Positions 15,334 to 23,237 of a stretch of DNA of 25,302 bases are shown here, piece by piece. The notes below the pieces were generated by a model, which saw nothing but the letters and a program-made list of their open reading frames with translations, was not told the DNA's origin and did not search any database. The DNA comes from JAPLKX01 sp035530195 (GTDB taxonomy: Bacteria; Hydrogenedentota; Hydrogenedentia; Hydrogenedentales; SLHB01), in assembly GCA_035530195.1 (NCBI GenBank), contig DATKVG010000118.1, forward strand, positions 1 through 25,302. Reading direction: 5' to 3'. Made by a program: the position numbers and the translations under genes. Every line of letters begins with the position of its first letter. The stretch's first letter is position 1.

Positions 15334-15357
15334 GTTACCCTAGTTACCCTGGTTACC
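15331..15357 (+). repeat. Three tandem copies of a 9-bp unit
   Basis: CTAGTTACC, CTAGTTACC, CTGGTTACC abut the right REP of the RAYT unit, 14 nt before the next gene. Possibly a slippage product. Confidence 0.6.
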
Positions 15358-15370
15358 TACTACGGGCCTT

Positions 15371-16762
15371 ATGCTTGACCAAATGGGATTCGTGATGCTA
15401 GTGGAAGCCCTCTTGTTCCTTGGCGCGGGAGTGTTTGCCGCAGTAGATCCCGTGAGGTCCGACCGATATGGGAGGAAACTGAGTCTGCGACGATCGAAGA
15501 CGGGTCCGATTATAATGAGCGCGTTCCGGCGCCGTGCGATTCGTGTGATGGGGGTTGCTTTTTCGATTCTTGGGGGCCTGTGGCTGGCGTGTTTACGGCC
15601 GCAGCTGGCTGTGGTTCCCCATCGCGCGCCGGGAGACTCAGGGTTTTACGTTGCTTCGCTCCATCTCGTGCCCGACCAGGCGGTAAAGACCGACTTCGGG
15701 AACGAACTGATTAAAACGATACGACCATTGATTGCGGGACGCGGGGATGCCGCGCTTTTGGTTGGTGTACTCTGCGGAGACACGGCCGTAGTGTGTGGAA
15801 CGGGAACCCGGAGTCAAGGCGACACTGCGGTGCCTGACGAGCATACTCTGTTTGAGATAGGCTCACTGGCCAAGGTGTTCACAGCGACTGCGCTGCAAAT
15901 CATGAGTGATGCGGGCGAGGTTGAGTTGACGCAACCCTTGGAGACGCTCCTTCCGGAGTCGGTGAGCGTTCCAACGTATAAGGGCAGAGAGATTACGCTC
16001 AGGGACCTGGCCCTGCATGTGTCCGGTTTGCCGCGGGTGCCGTGGAACTCATTTTCCGTTTTTCATCTGCTGATGCTCAGGGCCATCACCGACCCTTACA
16101 AGTGCTATACTACGGAGAAGACCTATGCGTTCCTGAAGGGCTATCATCTGAAGAGAGAACCCGGGGCGGAGTTCAGCTACTCGAACTTGGGTATGGGATT
16201 GCTTGGACATGCGCTAGCCCTGCGGTCAGGAATGGACTATGAGGATTTGATCGCGTCCCTGATCTGCAAGCCGCTGGGCATGAGAGACACTGCCGTCTCT
16301 CTGTCTGAAGAACAACGTTTACGTTTGGCCCAAGGATACGTCGGAAAGGCGAGGATTTGTTCCCTTAGCCTTGCGATTCCGGGCGATCGATGGTCATTCC
16401 CGGAAAGCCTGGAGGGTGCGGGCGCCCTCTGCTCAACAGGGGAGGATCTGATGAAATTCATGGGGGCCAACTTGGGAGTGACCAAGGGTGCGTTGACGCC
16501 CCACCTCCAAAAGGGGCATGTCCCGCAACGAGAAGTCCGGCGAGGTACGCACATAGCCATGGGATGGTTCGTCTCGGATCTTAAAGGTCTTGAGGAGCCG
16601 ATACTGTGGCACAATGGCGCGGTAGGAGGTTCACGCTGCTTTCTTGGTTTTTCGGAGGCAGGACGGTTCGGCGTTGTTGCCCTGAGTAGTTCGGACGCCG
16701 TTGACGAGCTGTGCCACGAGATTCTCCGGTCGCTCAGCAAGATCTATGACGGCTCGACGTAA
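15371..16762 (+). CDS. Membrane-anchored serine hydrolase, class C beta-lactamase/penicillin-binding family
   Basis: 463 aa. Two N-terminal hydrophobic segments (about 6-24 and 56-75) anchor it, with a catalytic domain from about 110, presumably periplasmic. The serine-reactive triad of this family is complete: SLAK (S165, K168) in FEIGSLAKVFTATAL, YSN (270-272) in FSYSNLGMGLLGHAL, and HNG (414-416) in LWHNGAVGG replacing KTG. Such proteins include D-alanyl peptidases, esterases and beta-lactamases. The substrate cannot be told, and resistance should not be assumed. The start at 15371 is the first ATG; later starts (15383 or 15404) are possible since no clear Shine-Dalgarno is seen. The stop codon overlaps the REP that begins at 16761. 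Confidence 0.88.
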   Translation: MLDQMGFVMLVEALLFLGAGVFAAVDPVRSDRYGRKLSLRRSKTGPIIMSAFRRRAIRVMGVAFSILGGLWLACLRPQLAVVPHRAPGDSGFYVASLHLVPDQAVKTDFGNELIKTIRPLIAGRGDAALLVGVLCGDTAVVCGTGTRSQGDTAVPDEHTLFEIGSLAKVFTATALQIMSDAGEVELTQPLETLLPESVSVPTYKGREITLRDLALHVSGLPRVPWNSFSVFHLLMLRAITDPYKCYTTEKTYAFLKGYHLKREPGAEFSYSNLGMGLLGHALALRSGMDYEDLIASLICKPLGMRDTAVSLSEEQRLRLAQGYVGKARICSLSLAIPGDRWSFPESLEGAGALCSTGEDLMKFMGANLGVTKGALTPHLQKGHVPQREVRRGTHIAMGWFVSDLKGLEEPILWHNGAVGGSRCFLGFSEAGRFGVVALSSSDAVDELCHEILRSLSKIYDGST

Positions 16763-16773
16763 ATAGGGACAGT

Positions 16774-16944
16774 GGGGCTGTTGAAAAAGTCCCTCTGCGC
16801 AGAACAACTTGGGCTACTTCGCAAGAACCTAAGCGAAAAACAGGGACTGACTCGATTTTCGGCAGTTTGAAAATCGTGTCTGTCCCTGCTTTTCGCCTGC
16901 TTTTCGCGGTCATGAAGCAACCGCTGGACTTCTTCAACAGCCCC
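16774..16944. mobile_element. 171-bp MITE-like element with 19-bp terminal inverted repeats and 5-bp target duplication
   Basis: Ends GGGGCTGTTGAAAAAGTCC (16774-16792) and GGACTTCTTCAACAGCCCC (16926-16944) are inverted repeats with one mismatch, of a type seen at the tips of DDE insertion sequences. ACAGT is directly repeated at 16769-16773 and 16945-16949. There is no coding capacity. The GCGAAAAAC hairpin at 16833-16896 lies in its centre. Confidence 0.8.
16833..16896. repeat. Hairpin repeat, GCGAAAAAC-GGGACTG family, copy 3
   Basis: 64 nt. GCGAAAAACAGGGACTGAC pairs with GTCTGTCCCTGCTTTTCGC. The inner stem CGATTTTC/GAAAATCG and the GGCAGTTT loop are as in the copies at 6143 and 6531. It is nested inside the MITE-like element. 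Confidence 0.85.
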
Positions 16945-17190
16945 ACAGTCACCGTTTATTTACCCGTTCATTTTTCTGTTTTGGAGTATTTTTGGCGCGC
17001 CAGCGCCACTGCCTCGCACGTCACCAGTAACCGTACCCCTTTTCTGACCGCTCCGTGGAAGCGGCGTCCCCGCCGTTTCATTTTCCGGGCCGCCACCCCG
17101 GCAATGCCGGGAATAAACACCCCACACCAATCCTTTTAACTGTGAAAGAAACACCGCGGGCGTGTGCCCAGGTTGAACGGGGAGGTTGCG

Positions 17191-19863
17191 GTGGCTGCCA
17201 CATACCAAGATCGGGATGCACAAGCTGTAGAAACCCGCGAGTGGCTTGAATCGCTGGACAGCGTCATTGCCAGTGAGGGTCCCGACCGGGCTCAGGACCT
17301 GTTGCGGCGCCTGCAGTTGCGTGCGCAACGGGCCGGGGTCCGCCTGCCGTTTTCCGCAAACACGCCATATAAAAACACTATACCGGTTGAGGAGCAGCCG
17401 GCTTATCCCGGCGACCGGGACATCGAGCGCAGAATCAAGAGCATCGTGCGGTGGAACGCAATGGCGATGGTGGTCCGTGCGAACCGCCACGAGCACGGTA
17501 TCGGCGGGCATATTTCGACGTATGCGTCCGCCGCAACGTTGTACGAAGTCGGGTTCAACCATTTTTTCCGCGCCCGAAGCGGCGAGTCGAGCGGCGACCA
17601 GGTCTACTTCCAAGGCCACGCCTCGCCCGGCATCTACGCCCGCGCCTACCTCGAGGGGAGAATCTCCGAGCACCAACTCAACAACTTCCGGCTCGAATTC
17701 CACCCCGGCGGCGGACTGTCATCTTACCCGCACCCGTGGCTGATGCCGGACTTCTGGGAGTTTCCAACGGTGTCGATGGGCCTGTCGCCCATCATGGCCA
17801 TTTACCAGGCCCGGTTCAACCGCTATCTCGAAGACCGCGGCATCAAGAAAACCAACGGCTCGAAAGTCTGGGCGTTCATCGGCGACGGCGAAACCGACGA
17901 GCCCGAATCGCTCGGCGCGATCACCCTGGCGTCGCGCGAGAAACTCGACAACCTGATCTTCGTGGTGAACTGCAACTTGCAGCGGCTCGACGGGCCCGTG
18001 CGCGGCAACGGAAAAATCATTCAGGAACTCGAAGCCATCTTCCGCGGGGCCGGCTGGAACGTCATCAAGGTCGTGTGGGGCAGCGATTGGGACCCGCTGT
18101 TTGCGCGTGACACGAACGGCCTGCTCGAGAAGCGGGTCGAAGAGGTTGTCGACGGTGAATATCAGAAGTACGTCGTCGAGTCGGGCGCGTACATCCGGAA
18201 GCATTTCTTCGGCGGCAATCCGGAACTCGAGGCGCTCGCCAAAGACCTTACCGACGAGGAGATCCGGCGGCTGAACCGAGGCGGCCACGATCCCGCCAAG
18301 GTTTACGCCGCGTATCATGCGGCGGTCAATACGCAGGGCGCCCCGACGGTCATCCTGGCGAAAACCATCAAGGGCTACGGGCTCGGCGAGAGCGGCGAAG
18401 GCAAAAACATCACCCACCAGCAAAAGAAAATGAACGAAGACGAGTTGCGCGATTTCCGCACCCGGTTCGGCATACCTATCAACGACGAGCAGGTCGCGTT
18501 CGCCCCGTTTTTCAAACCGCCCGACGATTCGCCCGAGATGATCTACCTCCGCGAGCGGCGCGCGGCGCTGGGCGGGGATGTCCCGAAGCGAACGGTGGTC
18601 GACATGCGCGTCACCCTGCCCGCCGAAAGCCTGTACGAGGAGTTTTACAAGGGCACGTCGGGCCGGCCGGTGTCGTCGACGATGGCGTTTGTGCGGATCC
18701 TGACCAAGCTGCTCCGCGACAAACAGTTCGGCAGAATCGTCGTCCCTATTGTGCCCGACGAGGTCAGAACGTTCGGGTTGGAGGGCCTGTTCCGCGAAGT
18801 CGGCATTTACGCGCACGGCGGCCAGTTGTACGAACCCGTCGACGCCGAAAACCTCCTCTACTACAAGGAGGCGCAAGACGGCCAGATTCTCGAGGAAGGC
18901 ATCACCGAGGCCGGGTCGATGTCGTCGTTCATCGCCTCCGCCACTTCGTACGCGACGCACGGCGTCGTTACGGTCCCGTTCTTCATTTTCTACTCGATGT
19001 TCGGGATGCAACGCATTGGTGACCTTGTCTGGGCGGCCGGCGACATGCGGTCGCGCGGCTTTTTGATAGGGGGCACGGCGGGCCGAACGACGCTGGCCGG
19101 CGAAGGGCTCCAGCACCAGGACGGGCACAGCCACGTGCTGGCGCAAACCGTGCCGAACCTCGTCACATACGACCCCGCATACGCCTACGAACTCGCCGTA
19201 ATCATCCAGGACGGCCTGCGGCGCATGTACCTCGAGAACGAGTCGGTTTTCTATTACTTCACCGTGATGAACGAGAATTACCCCATGCCGCCCATGCCCG
19301 ACGGCGTTCGCGACGGCATCCTGAAAGGCCTGTACAAGTTCAGGGACTCCGAGCGTGGCGGGGACGGCCCGCGCGCCCACCTGCTGGGCAGCGGCGCAAT
19401 CCTGAACGAATGCCTGCAGGCGCAGCAGTTGCTCGAACAAAAATACGGCGTCAGCGCCGACGTGTGGAGCGTCACCAGCTACAAAGAACTCAGGCGCGAT
19501 GCGATCGAGGCCGACCGGTGGAACCTCCATCATCCCGGCGAACCGCCGCGCAAGCCATATGTCACTCAGTCTCTCGAAGGATCGGACGGCGTGTTCGTGG
19601 CGGCGTCGGACTACATGAAGATCCTGCCGCACAGCATCAGCAGATGGGTGCCGGGCCCGATGGCCGCACTCGGAACGGACGGGTTCGGCAGGAGCGAAAC
19701 CCGCGAACGCCTTCGCGACTTTTTTGAAGTCGACGCCCGGTACATTGCGCTGGCGGCCCTGCAGTCGCTCGCTACTGCCGGCAAGCTCGGCCCGGAAGTG
19801 GCGCAGAAGGCGATGAAAGAACTGGAAATCAACCCGGACAAGCGCGATCCGGTCAAGTCTTAG
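17191..19863 (+). CDS. aceE: Pyruvate dehydrogenase E1 component, homodimeric type
   Basis: 890 aa, the length of enterobacterial-type AceE. It decarboxylates pyruvate with thiamine diphosphate and hands the acetyl group to the lipoyl arm of E2. Seen (numbering from the 17191 start): GGHIS and VYFQGHASPGIYARAYLEGR early, the ThDP motif GDGETDEPE (231-239) closing with NCN (260-262), the active-site loop GKNITHQQKKM (H409), and later LVWAAGDMRSRGFLIGGTAGR and GEGLQHQDGHSH. The GTG at 17191 is chosen because GGGGAGG lies 5 nt upstream. An upstream GTG at 17164 would add 9 residues without a good site. First gene of a three-gene operon with 15- and 16-nt gaps. Confidence 0.95.
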   Translation: MAATYQDRDAQAVETREWLESLDSVIASEGPDRAQDLLRRLQLRAQRAGVRLPFSANTPYKNTIPVEEQPAYPGDRDIERRIKSIVRWNAMAMVVRANRHEHGIGGHISTYASAATLYEVGFNHFFRARSGESSGDQVYFQGHASPGIYARAYLEGRISEHQLNNFRLEFHPGGGLSSYPHPWLMPDFWEFPTVSMGLSPIMAIYQARFNRYLEDRGIKKTNGSKVWAFIGDGETDEPESLGAITLASREKLDNLIFVVNCNLQRLDGPVRGNGKIIQELEAIFRGAGWNVIKVVWGSDWDPLFARDTNGLLEKRVEEVVDGEYQKYVVESGAYIRKHFFGGNPELEALAKDLTDEEIRRLNRGGHDPAKVYAAYHAAVNTQGAPTVILAKTIKGYGLGESGEGKNITHQQKKMNEDELRDFRTRFGIPINDEQVAFAPFFKPPDDSPEMIYLRERRAALGGDVPKRTVVDMRVTLPAESLYEEFYKGTSGRPVSSTMAFVRILTKLLRDKQFGRIVVPIVPDEVRTFGLEGLFREVGIYAHGGQLYEPVDAENLLYYKEAQDGQILEEGITEAGSMSSFIASATSYATHGVVTVPFFIFYSMFGMQRIGDLVWAAGDMRSRGFLIGGTAGRTTLAGEGLQHQDGHSHVLAQTVPNLVTYDPAYAYELAVIIQDGLRRMYLENESVFYYFTVMNENYPMPPMPDGVRDGILKGLYKFRDSERGGDGPRAHLLGSGAILNECLQAQQLLEQKYGVSADVWSVTSYKELRRDAIEADRWNLHHPGEPPRKPYVTQSLEGSDGVFVAASDYMKILPHSISRWVPGPMAALGTDGFGRSETRERLRDFFEVDARYIALAALQSLATAGKLGPEVAQKAMKELEINPDKRDPVKS

Positions 19864-19878
19864 GATAAAACTCAGCTC

Positions 19879-21276
19879 ATGGCAGAATTCAAACTACCCG
19901 AACTTGGCGAGAACATCACCACCGGCACCGTCACCAAAGTGCTGGTGAACGTCGGCGACCGGGTCGAGAAAGACCAGCCCGTAATCGAACTCGAAACCGA
20001 GAAGGCGGTTGTCGAGGTGCCTTGTGACGTATCCGGCACGGTGCAGGAAATCCGCGTCAAGGAAGGCGACGTTGTCCACGTCGGCCAAGTGCTCCTCGTG
20101 CTAGGCGGGGAGGAGGTCAAGCCCAAACCGCCCAAACGCGAGAAAACACCGCCGGCCCGCGTCGAAAAATCCGGTGGGCTTGCTGGTGGGGTCGGTGGTG
20201 GGGTTGGTGGTGGGGTTGGTGGTGGGGTTGGTGGTGGGGTCGCGCTCCCGCGCGACCGGGCGGTGGCGGTGGAGAGCCTGTTGCCGTCCAAGGTCAAGGA
20301 ATCCGAAACGGAACAGGAGTTGGCGGCCGCGCCTGAGGTGCGCCGGGCGGTGCCGGCCGCGCCGTCGGTGCGGCGGCTGGCCCGCGAACTGGGCGTCGAC
20401 CTGCAACATGTAAAAGGGGCCGGCCCCGGCGGGCGTATCAGCGCCGCCGACGTCCAGGCATACGCTCAAAAGGAAAAGCAGGCAAAGCCGCCCGAGCCCA
20501 AGCCCGAACAGCCACAAACGGTGGGGGAGACGGTGGGGTCGAGCTCCCGCTCGACCGCCTGCGAACGCGACCGGTACGGCGAGTTTGAGCGCGAGCCGAT
20601 GAGCGGCGTCCGAAAAACAACGCTCGAACACATCACGACCGCCTGGAAAACCATCCCGCACGTCACGCAGTTCGACTCGGCTGATATCACCGAACTCGAG
20701 CGGTTCCGCAAGGACTACGGCAAACGGGTCGAAGCGGCCGGCGGCAAACTGACAATGACGGTGCTCCTCATCGAGGTCGTGGCCGAGGCGCTCAAGAAAT
20801 TCAGGAAGTTCAACTCGTTTGTGGACGTGGAGAACAACCAGATCCTGCTCAAGCACTACATCAACATCGGGATTGCCGTCGATACCGAGCACGGCCTGAT
20901 GGTGCCGGTGGTGCGAAACGCCGACACGAAATCGCTGACCGAACTCGCGGTCGAAGTCGGCGCGCTGGCCGAGCGGGCGCGGTCGCGCAAAGTCTCGATC
21001 GAAGACCTCCAGGGCGGGACCTTCACGATCACCAACCTCGGCGGGATCGGCGGGCGGTGGTTCACGCCGATCATCCGCGAGCCGGAGGTGGCCATCCTGG
21101 GCGTGTCGCGTGCGCGGCTCGAGCCGGTCTGGGTCGAGAACGAGTTCAAGCCGCGGCTGATGTTGCCGCTGTTGCTGTCGTACGACCATCGGGTGATCGA
21201 CGGCGCGGACGCGGCGCGCTTCCTGAGGTGGGTGGCCGAGTCGCTCGAACAGCCGCTGCGGATGGTTCTGGATTAG
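19879..21276 (+). CDS. aceF: Dihydrolipoamide acetyltransferase (pyruvate dehydrogenase E2)
   Basis: 465 aa. One lipoyl domain (1-78) with the lipoylated lysine K42 in ETEKAVVEVP. A glycine/valine-rich linker (99-121) comes from a 12-bp tandem repeat. The peripheral subunit-binding domain is at about 161-195 (PSVRRLARELGVDLQHVKGA, GPGGRISAADVQAY). A second Pro-rich linker follows, then the acetyltransferase core (about 235-465) with YDHRVIDGADAARFL, catalytic H437 and D441. It forms the core of the complex and transfers acetyl to CoA. Both linkers contain in-frame 20-bp hairpin sequences (20238-20257, 20537-20556). No Shine-Dalgarno stands out in the 15-nt gap, so coupling with aceE is likely. 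Confidence 0.95.
   Translation: MAEFKLPELGENITTGTVTKVLVNVGDRVEKDQPVIELETEKAVVEVPCDVSGTVQEIRVKEGDVVHVGQVLLVLGGEEVKPKPPKREKTPPARVEKSGGLAGGVGGGVGGGVGGGVGGGVALPRDRAVAVESLLPSKVKESETEQELAAAPEVRRAVPAAPSVRRLARELGVDLQHVKGAGPGGRISAADVQAYAQKEKQAKPPEPKPEQPQTVGETVGSSSRSTACERDRYGEFEREPMSGVRKTTLEHITTAWKTIPHVTQFDSADITELERFRKDYGKRVEAAGGKLTMTVLLIEVVAEALKKFRKFNSFVDVENNQILLKHYINIGIAVDTEHGLMVPVVRNADTKSLTELAVEVGALAERARSRKVSIEDLQGGTFTITNLGGIGGRWFTPIIREPEVAILGVSRARLEPVWVENEFKPRLMLPLLLSYDHRVIDGADAARFLRWVAESLEQPLRMVLD
20173..20240 (+). repeat. 12-bp in-frame tandem repeat coding the Gly/Val linker of AceF
   Basis: Units GGTGGGGTTGGT are repeated about five times (first copies diverged), with a partial last copy that runs into the hairpin at 20238. 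It encodes GGVG repeats. Copy number should vary between strains through slippage. Confidence 0.85.
20238..20257. repeat. In-frame hairpin in aceF linker 1
   Basis: GGTCGCGC-TCCC-GCGCGACC, 8-bp stem and 4-nt loop, preceded by GGTGG. It encodes part of VALPRDR. Confidence 0.65.
20537..20556. repeat. In-frame hairpin in aceF linker 2
   Basis: GGTCGAGC-TCCC-GCTCGACC, same loop and same GGTGG prefix as the copy at 20238, with a compensated base-pair change in the stem. It encodes GSSSRST. Confidence 0.65.
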
Positions 21277-21292
21277 ACGGAAGGCGGAACGT

Positions 21293-22720
21293 ATGAGTGC
21301 GGAAGTCAGAGAGATACAGGTGGCCGTAATCGGCGCCGGGCCCGGCGGATACGGCGCGGCCTTCATGGCGGCGGACCTCGGGCTCGAGGTCGCGATGATC
21401 GATCTCGACCCAAACCCCGGCGGGACCTGCCTGTACCGCGGCTGCATCCCGTCCAAGGCGCTGTTGCACGTCGCAAAAGTCATCACGGACGCGAAAGAGG
21501 CCGAAGCCTACGGGATCACGTTCCCGCCGCCCGCGCTCGATCTCGAGAAGATGCGGGCGGGCGTCGACAAGGTCGTGCGGCAGCTTACGGGCGGGCTTGG
21601 CCAGCTTTGCAAGGCGCGCAAAATCGAGTACATCCAGGCGCGGGCCAACTTTCTTGATTCGAACACGCTCCGGCTCATCTACAACTCGGGCAAGGAGGAG
21701 CGTCTGCGGTACAAAACGGCCATCCTGGCCACGGGCTCGCGGCCAACCGTTCTCGATCAGTTTCTGATCGACTCGCCGCGCGTGATGACGTCGACCACCG
21801 CGCTCGAGATGCCCGATATCCCCGGCTCGATGCTCGTGATCGGCGGCGGCTACATCGGCCTCGAACTCGGCACGGTCTACGCCACGCTCGGGACGCGCGT
21901 CACCGTCGCCGAAGCGGCGCCCGCGCTGTTGGCAGGGGCGGACCCGGACCTCGTCGCGCCGGTCGCGCAGCGGATGAAACACCTGCTGCACGACATTCTC
22001 CTGAAGACGACGGTTGTCGAAGTGAAGGAAGTCGACAACGGGATCGAGGTGCGGTTCGAAGGCGAGGGGCTCGAGCGGCCCGTGCGGGTGTTTGACAAGG
22101 TCCTCATCAGCATCGGGCGCAAGCCCAACTCGAGCGGGATCGGGCTCAAGAGCACCAGGGTCGAGATCGATGACAGAGGCTTCGTCGTGGTCGACGAACA
22201 GCGGCACACCGCCGACCCGCCGATATATGCCATCGGCGATCTGGTCGGCAATCCGATGCTCGCGCACAAGGCGACCCACGAGGGCCGGATTGCCGCCGAA
22301 GTCATCGCCGGGCATAACGTGGCGTTCGCGCCGCGCGCCATCCCGGCCGTCGTGTTTACCGATCCCGAGATCGCCTGGTGCGGCCTCACCGAAGCCGAAG
22401 CCGCCGCGCAAGGCCGGGAGGTACGTGTCGCCAAGTTCCCATGGAGCGCGTCCGGCCGCGCCGCCACGCTCCAGCGAAACGAAGGCCTGACCAAGATATT
22501 GGCCGATCCCGAAACCGACCAGGTGCTGGGCGTCGGCATCTGCGGCGAAAACGCCGGCGAACTCATTTCGGAAGGCGTGCTCGCCATCGAACTGGGCGCA
22601 CTCGCCAGCGACGTCGAACTCACCATCCACCCGCATCCTACCCTCGGCGAAACGATAATGGAGAGCGCCGAAATCATCTTCGGAAGCAGCACGCACCTCT
22701 ACCGGCGGGGGAAGAATTGA
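21293..22720 (+). CDS. lpd: Dihydrolipoyl dehydrogenase (E3)
   Basis: 475 aa flavoprotein that reoxidises the lipoyl arm of E2 and reduces NAD+. Seen: FAD-binding GAGPGGYGAA (14-23), the redox-active disulfide GGTCLYRGCIPSK (C46, C51), NAD-binding GGGYIGLELG (184-193), the second FAD motif YAIGDLVGNPMLAHKA, and the C-terminal HPHPTLGE (446-453) carrying the active-site His448/Glu453 pair contributed across the dimer. GGAAGGCGG lies a few bases upstream of the ATG. Last gene of the aceE-aceF-lpd operon. Its TGA stop (22718-22720) is part of the first unit of the heptamer array. Confidence 0.96.
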   Translation: MSAEVREIQVAVIGAGPGGYGAAFMAADLGLEVAMIDLDPNPGGTCLYRGCIPSKALLHVAKVITDAKEAEAYGITFPPPALDLEKMRAGVDKVVRQLTGGLGQLCKARKIEYIQARANFLDSNTLRLIYNSGKEERLRYKTAILATGSRPTVLDQFLIDSPRVMTSTTALEMPDIPGSMLVIGGGYIGLELGTVYATLGTRVTVAEAAPALLAGADPDLVAPVAQRMKHLLHDILLKTTVVEVKEVDNGIEVRFEGEGLERPVRVFDKVLISIGRKPNSSGIGLKSTRVEIDDRGFVVVDEQRHTADPPIYAIGDLVGNPMLAHKATHEGRIAAEVIAGHNVAFAPRAIPAVVFTDPEIAWCGLTEAEAAAQGREVRVAKFPWSASGRAATLQRNEGLTKILADPETDQVLGVGICGENAGELISEGVLAIELGALASDVELTIHPHPTLGETIMESAEIIFGSSTHLYRRGKN

Positions 22721-22829
22721 CGATTGCAGATTGCAGATTGACGATTGCAGATTGTAGATTGTTGATTGCAGATTGTTGATTGCAGATTGTGGATTGCAGA
22801 TTGTTGATTAACGATTGTGCCGATTGCAG
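22716..22829 (+). repeat. Left heptamer array (ATTGNNG units) beside the four-helix-bundle gene
   Basis: Fourteen consecutive 7-bp units in strict phase from 22716 to 22813 (ATTGCAG, ATTGACG, ATTGTTG and similar), then two looser units to 22829. Four bases (ATTG) and the final G are nearly fixed and two positions vary. The first unit includes the lpd stop codon. Degenerate units continue into the 3' end of the neighbouring gene. Confidence 0.95.
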
Positions 22830-22832
22830 AAG

Positions 22833-23201
22833 CTATTGGCGATTGGACGATTTGCGGGCGAGGGCGGTCTTGCGGGATGCCACAATCATCGAGAGGATTT
22901 CGTTGGCTTCTCGCAACAGGTCTTCGACAAGGGCACTCTTGATCTGATCACTATCGACGAGCAGTTCAATCCAGTAGACGCTCTCGTCGCATTCCTCCTC
23001 AACGATTCCGATCTTTGAGATAAAGTCGGCTTGCGATCTTGCACGGCATGCGGCACGATAGTTGGCCCCCACTGAAGTTCCTGACCGCAACAGTTGTTTC
23101 CCGATAACATCGCTGCCCGGACTCTTTGGCAGCGATTCAACCAACCGTACAATCCGCAGCGCAAATGCCTTCGTTCGAGCTTTGAATTCCTCGGCATTCA
23201 T
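22833..23201 (-). CDS. Four-helix-bundle protein (23S rRNA intervening-sequence protein / Avd-like family)
   Basis: 122 aa, fully helical by composition. The family core is RIVRLVESLP, then GKQLLRSGTSVGANYRAACRA (34-54), ARSQADFISKIGIVEEECDES (54-74) and YWIELLVDSD (76-85), followed by an EANEILSMIVASRKT helix. Proteins of this fold are encoded in intervening sequences of 23S rRNA genes and, as Avd, beside diversity-generating reverse transcriptases. Most have no known function. Here no reverse transcriptase or rRNA is nearby. The last residues (SSNRQ) are encoded by degenerate heptamer-array units. The putative promoter is at 23208-23237, with TAAGAT 6 nt before the ATG and no Shine-Dalgarno. 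Confidence 0.88.
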   Translation of the reverse strand: MNAEEFKARTKAFALRIVRLVESLPKSPGSDVIGKQLLRSGTSVGANYRAACRARSQADFISKIGIVEEECDESVYWIELLVDSDQIKSALVEDLLREANEILSMIVASRKTALARKSSNRQ

Positions 23202-23207
23202 GACCGC

Positions 23208-23237
23208 ATCTTACCGCAGGCAATCTCAAATCCGCAA
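23208..23237 (-). promoter_or_regulatory. Putative promoter of the four-helix-bundle gene, leaderless, -35 inside the array
   Basis: TAAGAT (23213-23208) lies 6 nt before the ATG at 23201. At 18 nt upstream is TTGCGG (23237-23232), a weak -35 (3 of 6) made from array units. Spacing matches the RAYT promoter at 14524-14553. Confidence 0.35.

Larger units (their letters stand above)
16761..16961 (+). repeat. REP, GGGACAGTCACC family, split by a MITE-like insertion
   Basis: The left part AAATAGGGACAGT (16761-16773) and right part ACAGTCACCGTTTATTT (16945-16961) share the duplicated ACAGT. Removing 16774-16949 restores AAATAGGGACAGTCACC followed by GTTTATTT, the same sequence as the RAYT-flanking REP. 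Confidence 0.8.

Noticed and set aside
15371..16762. Antibiotic-resistance beta-lactamase
   Set aside because: The SxxK/YxN/HxG set is shared by many peptidases and esterases, and the N terminus has two membrane helices. Nothing specific indicates resistance.
17719..19632. Long antisense open frame (637 codons, minus strand)
   Set aside because: It is a shadow of aceE caused by GC-rich codon structure. Its translation has no recognisable family, while the plus strand encodes a full AceE.
21146..22696. Minus-strand open frame over lpd
   Set aside because: Antisense shadow of a gene with complete E3 motifs.
22833..23201. Diversity-generating retroelement (Avd-like protein)
   Set aside because: No reverse transcriptase, template repeat or variable repeat is visible within reach; the protein fold alone is not enough.
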